DNA from: an uncultured Sphingobacteriales bacterium
GTDB lineage: Bacteria; Bacteroidota; Bacteroidia; Chitinophagales; Chitinophagaceae
Reading direction: 5' to 3'
Length of the DNA: 64,000 bases
Assembly (NCBI GenBank): GCA_937991535.1
Contig: CALKHN010000012.1
Coordinates: forward strand, 13,633-77,632
The notes under the pieces are model-generated. The model did no database searches, had not been told where the DNA came from, and saw only the letters and a list, made by a program, of their open reading frames with translations. Of this stretch, positions 59,868 through 64,000 are shown piece after piece; the stretch's first letter is position 1, and each line of letters starts with the position of its first letter. Both the position numbers and the translations under genes were made by a program.

Positions 59868-60437
59868 ATGTTTACAGAACCGCATATAAAAGGAGAAAGA
59901 AAAGGATGGATAGAAGTGATATGCGGCTCCATGTTCAGTGGAAAAACAGAAGAACTGATCAGGAGATTAAAACGTGCAAAGTTCGCCAACATGCGGGTTG
60001 AGATATTTAAACCAGCAATGGATAACCGGTATCACGAAAACGAAATCGTTTCGCACGATGAAAATTCCATCTTGTCAACACCGGTTGAAAATGCCGGCGC
60101 CATATTATTGCAGGCAAGACATGTAGATGTGGTTGGTATTGATGAAGCGCAATTTTTTGATGATGAAATTTTAACCGTATGCAATCAGTTGGCCCTGGGA
60201 GGCATAAGAGTAATCGTTGCCGGGCTTGACATGGATTATTCGGGAAAACCTTTTGGACAAATGCCCCATTTGCTTGCTACAGCCGAATACATAACCAAGC
60301 TACACGCTATATGTGTGCGGTGCGGTAATATTGCCAGTTATTCGTATCGCAAAACGGCCCATGAGGAACAGGTGGTAATAGGTGAAAGGGATATATATGA
60401 ACCCAGGTGCCGGTATTGTTATAATTTGGAAGAATGA
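59868..60437 (+). CDS. tdk: Thymidine kinase
   Basis: Phosphorylates thymidine in the salvage pathway. The 189-aa type II kinase has the P-loop GSMFSGKT (20-27), the DEAQFFD motif carrying the catalytic Glu region, the lasso segment with KLHAICVRCG and the zinc-binding pair CRYC near the C-terminus. Length is normal. It stands alone, divergent from the unknown gene and followed by a repeat-rich gap. Confidence 0.97.
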   Translation: MFTEPHIKGERKGWIEVICGSMFSGKTEELIRRLKRAKFANMRVEIFKPAMDNRYHENEIVSHDENSILSTPVENAGAILLQARHVDVVGIDEAQFFDDEILTVCNQLALGGIRVIVAGLDMDYSGKPFGQMPHLLATAEYITKLHAICVRCGNIASYSYRKTAHEEQVVIGERDIYEPRCRYCYNLEE

Positions 60438-60449
60438 TACGGTATTTTT

Positions 60450-60479
60450 GATTTCTGATTTGGTGATTTCTGATTTGGT
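60450..60479. repeat. Two 15-bp direct repeats
   Basis: GATTTCTGATTTGGT occurs twice in tandem (60450-60464 and 60465-60479), followed by a partial third (GATTGAC). It lies 13 bp after the tdk stop and 30 bp before 8-bp repeat array B. Confidence 0.85.
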
Positions 60480-60509
60480 GATTGACAAAAGTGAATTTCT
60501 CATGTTCTT

Positions 60510-60597
60510 CCATCTTACGGTCTTACAATCTTACAATCTTACGGTCTTACAGTCTTACAATCTTACAATCTTACGGTCTTACAATCTTACGGTCCTA
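60510..60597. repeat. 8-bp tandem repeat array B (11 units)
   Basis: Eleven units of C-[ACG]-[AG]-TCTTA cover 88 bp (for example CAATCTTA, CGGTCTTA, CAGTCTTA), the last degenerate as CGGTCCTA. The unit and its variable positions are the same as in array A at 13646-13757. The array ends 27 bp before the ccmB -7 element. Confidence 0.9.
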
Positions 60598-60623
60598 CCC
60601 TATTTCATTTACCTTTCATCTCC

Positions 60624-60631
60624 TAACTTTG
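60624..60631 (+). promoter_or_regulatory. -7 element of the ccm genes
   Basis: TAACTTTG matches TAnnTTTG and ends four bases before the ATG at 60636, so the transcript would begin at or beside the start codon. No -33 TTG is present at the usual distance; the 8-bp array lies just upstream. Confidence 0.45.
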
Positions 60632-60635
60632 CCGC

Positions 60636-61292
60636 ATGTACAAACACGTTATAGCACTTGTAAAAAAAGATCTGCTGCTGGAACTCAGACAGCAATATAC
60701 TTTTTACGGCGTTCTGCTGTATGTTGCTTCGTCTATATTTGTGTTATACCTGGCCCTGCAACAGCCCGAAAGTGATGTATGGAACGGATTGTTCTGGATT
60801 ATTCAGTTGTTTATTTGTGTAAACGCGGTAGCCAAAAGCTTTTTGCAGGAAACCAAAGGGCGGATGCTGTATTTTTATGCCATTGTGGGAGCGCAGCATT
60901 TTATCATTGCCAAACTGTTGTACAATACTTTTATTATGCTGCTGATGAGCCTGATCAGCCTGGTGCTTTTTCGTGCGCTTCTGGGTAATCCGTTGATAAA
61001 CTTCTGGCAATTTACCGGCATAGTATGTATGGGATCCGTAAGCCTGAGTCTCGTATTTACCATGCTGGCTGCTATTGCGGCAAAAGCGCAACAACAGGCT
61101 TCTTTGATGGCGATCATGGGCTTTCCGATCATCATTCCGCAATTGCTGTTGCTGATGCGGATATCTAAAGCCGGTTTGGGAGAGGCCTTTCAAACAGGAG
61201 CTTTAGCTGATATGGTGTGGCTGCTTTGCGGCTTGGATGTACTGGTGATGGTAATGGCTATCATTCTTTTTCCATTTTTGTGGAAAGATTAA
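60636..61292 (+). CDS. ccmB: Heme exporter permease CcmB
   Basis: A 218-aa inner-membrane protein with about six hydrophobic helices, permease partner of the CcmA ATPase in cytochrome c maturation. Family markers are VKKDLLLELRQQYTFYGVLLYV at the N-terminus, WIIQLFICVNAVAKSFLQETKGRM, and the late PIIIPQLLLLMRIS. It heads a ccmB-ccmC-ccmD-like unit (58-bp gap, then an 8-base overlap); ccmA, ccmE and ccmF are not in the window. Confidence 0.92.
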   Translation: MYKHVIALVKKDLLLELRQQYTFYGVLLYVASSIFVLYLALQQPESDVWNGLFWIIQLFICVNAVAKSFLQETKGRMLYFYAIVGAQHFIIAKLLYNTFIMLLMSLISLVLFRALLGNPLINFWQFTGIVCMGSVSLSLVFTMLAAIAAKAQQQASLMAIMGFPIIIPQLLLLMRISKAGLGEAFQTGALADMVWLLCGLDVLVMVMAIILFPFLWKD

Positions 61293-61350
61293 ACTCATTG
61301 CCCATTCGTGAAAATGACGTAGGTTTGCGACATTAAATAATAAAAAAAGG

Positions 61351-62019
61351 ATGAAGAAATCCTGGTGGAAGATACTCTGCATTGTTTTGTTATTGTATTC
61401 GCTGGTTGGCGGGTTATTATTAGATGTACCTCATAAGAAAATCCTGAACGAAACTATACGCAACATTTATTTCCACGTGCCTTTGTGGTTTGGCATGATG
61501 GTATTGCTTACCTGTTCCGTTATTTATTCTATTAAATATTTGCGTAAACCCGATTTATTGTTTGACATATATGCAACAGCCTATGCCCGTACAGGGATGC
61601 TGTTTGGCATATTGGGCATTATAACCGGCGCCGTTTGGGCCAATTATACCTGGGGTAAACCCTGGAGCAACGACATCAAACAACTGGGCGCCGCTATGGC
61701 ATTGCTTATTTACGCTGCCTATTTTGTACTGAGAAACTCCATGACAGATATTGATAAAAGAGCAAGAGTAGGTGCAGTATACAATATTTTTGCGTTTGCT
61801 ATGCTTTTCCCCGCTTTGTGGATTGTGCCGCGGCTTGTGGAATCCCTTCATCCCGGAGGCGCAGGAAACCCTGGCGCTGACCCAAGGGATATGGATGGCC
61901 GCATGCGTTTGATTTTTTGGTTGGGTGCCGTGCCCGGCTTTATACTTTTGGGTATCTGGATCAGCACCATCATCGTCCGCTTTCGTAAAATAGAAGATAA
62001 AAACCTTTTACATGTTTAA
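61351..62019 (+). CDS. ccmC: Cytochrome c biogenesis protein CcmC/CcsA type
   Basis: A 222-aa heme-handling membrane protein. It has six hydrophobic helices, the early FHVPLWFG (heme-binding His), the tryptophan-rich loop GAVWANYTWGKPWSND (about 91-106; a shortened form of the WWD motif) and a second periplasmic His in VESLHPGG. It passes heme to the CcmE-type chaperone. The AAAAAAAGG immediately before the ATG is an unusually close A-rich ribosome site. The stop overlaps the next start by 8 bases. Confidence 0.9.
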   Translation: MKKSWWKILCIVLLLYSLVGGLLLDVPHKKILNETIRNIYFHVPLWFGMMVLLTCSVIYSIKYLRKPDLLFDIYATAYARTGMLFGILGIITGAVWANYTWGKPWSNDIKQLGAAMALLIYAAYFVLRNSMTDIDKRARVGAVYNIFAFAMLFPALWIVPRLVESLHPGGAGNPGADPRDMDGRMRLIFWLGAVPGFILLGIWISTIIVRFRKIEDKNLLHV

Positions 62020-62239
62020 TTCATCTGTAAAAAAAATCCTCTTCCCTGTACTGTTACTTATTGCAGCACAGTCTGTTTATGCACAGGAAAAAGTGGAAAT
62101 GGCGGATGGATTACGCAGCAGTGGTAAAATTTACGTGGTAGTGGCCGTTCTTGCGGTGATTTTCATTGGATTGCTCCTTTTTTTAATAAATATTGACAGG
62201 AAAGTAAGCCGGCTGGAAAAAGAAAATCAAAAACAATAA
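62012..62239 (+). CDS. CcmD-like small membrane protein
   Basis: A 75-aa protein with an N-terminal signal-like hydrophobic segment (ILFPVLLLIAAQSVYAQ), a short polar region, one transmembrane helix (IYVVVAVLAVIFIGLLLFLINI) and a charged cytoplasmic tail (DRKVSRLEKENQKQ). Position and topology fit the Bacteroidota CcmD family, which stabilises the CcmABC heme exporter with CcmE. Overlaps ccmC by 8 bases. Confidence 0.8.
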   Translation: MFNSSVKKILFPVLLLIAAQSVYAQEKVEMADGLRSSGKIYVVVAVLAVIFIGLLLFLINIDRKVSRLEKENQKQ

Positions 62240-62296
62240 TTTTCTCCGCTCCGGGTTATTATTGCATTCGTGATTGGAATCTTAAAACATTACTAT

Positions 62297-63715
62297 ATGT
62301 CTATACACCAGGAATATAGTTTCTTCGACGCTGTTTTAGCAAGTTTCGATAAAGCCGCAAAATTTACCGCCTGGGATCCGGGGATTTTAGAACAGATTAA
62401 ACAATGCAATTCGGTATACCGGATGCACTTTCCCGTTAAAATAGGTGATAAAATTGAAGTAATTAAGGCTTACCGCGTACAACATTCACACCATAAAACG
62501 CCCTGCAAAGGAGGAATACGGTTTGCTACTACGGTAAACCTTGATGAAGTAATGGCGTTGGCAGCATTAATGACCTACAAATGCGCCATTGTAAATGTTC
62601 CGTTTGGAGGAGCCAAAGGCGGTATCAATATTGATCCCAAAAAATACACCCCTTATGAACTGGAAAAAATTACCCGCCGCTATACCCATGAGCTGATCAA
62701 AAAGAATTTTATTGGCCCGGGAACCGATGTTCCCGCACCGGATTACGGAACGGGTGAAAGAGAAATGTCGTGGATATTAGACACCTACACCAGCATGAAA
62801 CCTGGTGAAATTGATGCCTTAGGCTGTGTAACCGGGAAACCTGTTTCTCAGGGCGGCGTACGCGGGCGAAGGGAAGCAACCGGCCTTGGTGTTTTTTATG
62901 GTATAAGAGAAATATGCGCGATGCCTGACCTGATGGAGAAAGCAGGACTGCCGGCAGGTGTTGAAGGAAAAAGAGTCATTGTGCAGGGATTGGGTAACGT
63001 GGGCTATCATGCGGCCAAATTCTTTCGTGAGGGAGGGGCAAAAGTAATTGCACTGGCCGAATTTGAGGGTGCTATTTTTAATGAGGAAGGATTAAATGAA
63101 GAAGAAGTATTTCAGCACCGGAAAAAGGAAGGCACCATTCTTAATTTTCCCGGAGCAACCAATATTCTGCATTCGGCAGATGCGCTGGAACTGGATTGCG
63201 ATATCTTAATACCGGCTGCGCTGGAAAATGTAATCAACGGCGAAAACGCACCCCGCATTAAAGCCAAAATTATAGGTGAAGCCGCCAACGGACCGCTCAC
63301 CCCGGAAGCAGATGAGATTTTTATAAAAAAAGGAATACTGGTTGTGCCCGATATGTACCTTAATGCAGGCGGCGTAACCGTAAGTTATTTTGAATGGCTA
63401 AAAAATTTAAGTCATGTCAGGTATGGCCGGATGGAAAAGCGGTTTACGGAAAATCAAAACCGCAGCATCCTTAACCAAATGGAGGATCTGACAGGAAAAA
63501 CCGTAAATAGCAGGGAAAAAGAAATTATAATGCATGGCCCCAATGAGGCAGACCTGGTATACAGTGGGCTGGAAGAAACCATGATTGGCGCCACCAGGGA
63601 AATAACTGATGCCTGGAAAGCCAACCCCGATATTCCCGACATGCGCACCGCGGCTTATGTGGTAGCAATAAACAAAGTGGGTACCAGTTATGCGGAACTG
63701 GGGATATTTCCGTAA
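62297..63715 (+). CDS. gdhA: Glu/Leu/Phe/Val-type dehydrogenase (glutamate dehydrogenase)
   Basis: A 472-aa amino-acid dehydrogenase, most likely NAD(P)-glutamate dehydrogenase linking ammonia and 2-oxoglutarate. KGGIRF (71-76) and the catalytic Lys107 in VPFGGAKGGI are intact, as are PAPDYGTGEREM and the Rossmann VIVQGLGNVGYHAA. The frame opens at a GTG at 62270, but MSIHQEYSFF at 62297 is the better start. Somewhat longer than classical 420-450-aa enzymes owing to a C-terminal helical extension. Nothing in the window shows its regulation. Confidence 0.92.
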   Translation: MSIHQEYSFFDAVLASFDKAAKFTAWDPGILEQIKQCNSVYRMHFPVKIGDKIEVIKAYRVQHSHHKTPCKGGIRFATTVNLDEVMALAALMTYKCAIVNVPFGGAKGGINIDPKKYTPYELEKITRRYTHELIKKNFIGPGTDVPAPDYGTGEREMSWILDTYTSMKPGEIDALGCVTGKPVSQGGVRGRREATGLGVFYGIREICAMPDLMEKAGLPAGVEGKRVIVQGLGNVGYHAAKFFREGGAKVIALAEFEGAIFNEEGLNEEEVFQHRKKEGTILNFPGATNILHSADALELDCDILIPAALENVINGENAPRIKAKIIGEAANGPLTPEADEIFIKKGILVVPDMYLNAGGVTVSYFEWLKNLSHVRYGRMEKRFTENQNRSILNQMEDLTGKTVNSREKEIIMHGPNEADLVYSGLEETMIGATREITDAWKANPDIPDMRTAAYVVAINKVGTSYAELGIFP

Positions 63716-63808
63716 GCCTACCAGCCGTTTTCATACTCGTTTAATATGTTTTAAAACAGCATAAAAGCAAAAGGTTCTCATTTTCATGAAACCCTTCCTT
63801 TTATTGCG
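63716..63808. other. Gap after gdhA
   Basis: Ninety-three bases without a gene. It contains a 12-bp perfect palindrome TGTTTTAAAACA (63747-63758) and a weak GGTT/AACC hairpin; no convincing terminator with a T-run is visible. Confidence 0.45.
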
Positions 63809-63850
63809 TAGGAGCACACGGGTTCGAACCGCGGACCCTCTGCTTGTAAG
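63809..63850 (-). pseudogene. tRNA-Val(TAC) 3' fragment, probable attachment site
   Basis: The minus strand reads exactly as tRNA positions 32-73: anticodon loop CTTACAA (anticodon TAC, valine), 3' anticodon stem GCAGA, variable loop GGGTC, a fully pairing T arm (CGCGG / TTCGAAC / CCGTG, one G-T), 3' acceptor strand TGCTCCT and discriminator A. The 5' half is absent: the bases before the loop cannot form the anticodon stem. A break at the anticodon loop is typical of tyrosine-recombinase attachment sites in tRNA genes. Confidence 0.75.
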
Positions 63851-64000
63851 AAGAAAATAATTATTCATTCCTTCTTAACTTAGTTTGGCTGATTTTAACT
63901 TAAAGCATTCATTAACAATCTGTTGCATGATTATTGCTTTTTGATCTTATAATAAACCGCTATCAATAGTATTAAAATAATATTTTATTATCTTTAGGTT
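63851..64000. other. AT-rich region beyond the tRNA fragment
   Basis: The last 150 bases are markedly A/T-rich compared with the housekeeping genes before them and contain no gene I can support. This change begins exactly at the tRNA fragment edge and may be the left end of an integrated element lying mostly beyond the window. Confidence 0.45.

Noticed and set aside
60382..60654. A 90-aa plus-strand frame with YNLTVLQS repeats
   Set aside because: Same artefact of the 8-bp repeat; it begins inside tdk in another frame and crosses the ccmB start.
63809..63850. Complete tRNA gene
   Set aside because: Only positions 32-73 are present; the D arm, 5' acceptor strand and 5' anticodon stem are missing in the adjacent DNA.

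Overview
The window reads as ordinary chromosome from a Bacteroidota bacterium, most likely a Chitinophagaceae-type soil or freshwater organism (the family is an inference). The evidence is: type IX secretion C-terminal domains of both kinds (a Por-type tail on the M43 protease, a gliding-motility/CHU_C tail on the 1211-aa protein), several CarboxypepD_reg plus TonB/beta-barrel outer-membrane proteins, a GLPGLI protein, DUF2752 and CCC-motif membrane proteins, and repeated promoters of the Bacteroidota TTG...TAnnTTTG kind. No plasmid or phage genes are seen.

Layout. 1-13.6 kb is housekeeping: a Tat-exported metallophosphoesterase, an exported acetylxylan-esterase-like hydrolase, coaD, pyrB, rpmI-rplT (without infC), an arginine-decarboxylase-like enzyme, a secreted M43 metalloprotease, tRNA-Cys, a nucleoside phosphorylase, dapF and a CorA channel. 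13.6-15.2 kb holds an 8-bp tandem repeat, a Nudix hydrolase and a queuosine-precursor transporter. 15.2-30.2 kb is a glycan-assembly block: YfhO-like membrane protein, glycosyltransferases of GT4-like, GT9-like and GT2 types, three methyltransferases (one FkbM), an SDR with an altered catalytic triad, and a huge T9SS surface protein on the opposite strand. 30.2-47 kb carries cell-envelope proteins: DNRLRE lipoprotein, head-GIN protein, a TPP-riboswitch-controlled TonB receptor, glgB, a beta-barrel/GLPGLI pair, a RES/Xre toxin-antitoxin pair, ribBA and a large Oar-like receptor. 47.2-50.3 kb is an esterase / ATP-grasp / GCS2 amidoligase neighbourhood. 50.3-57.7 kb is a seven-gene nucleotide-sugar operon on the minus strand (aminotransferase, two UDP-sugar dehydrogenases, UDP-xylose synthase, rfbB, rfbC, rfbD) behind one good promoter. 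57.8-63.7 kb has waaA, a conserved unknown, tdk, ccmB-ccmC-ccmD-like and glutamate dehydrogenase.

How the parts fit. The nucleotide-sugar operon would supply UDP-GlcA, UDP-Xyl, a UDP-HexNAcA-type sugar and dTDP-rhamnose (rfbA must be elsewhere), while the 15-30 kb block supplies transferases and modifying enzymes. Together with waaA this points to LPS/exopolysaccharide synthesis, but flippase, polymerase and exporter genes are not in the window.

Most notable: a tRNA-Val(TAC) 3' fragment (63809-63850) that looks like an attachment-site scar with AT-rich DNA beyond it; a complete TPP riboswitch whose leader can form a 9-bp helix over the start region of a TonB receptor; two separate arrays of one 8-bp tandem repeat, one forming the C-terminus of a Nudix gene; a predicted beta-propeller inserted in a PKD domain; the ATP-grasp/GCS2/esterase neighbourhood; and an SDR with Tyr-x3-Arg instead of Tyr-x3-Lys.
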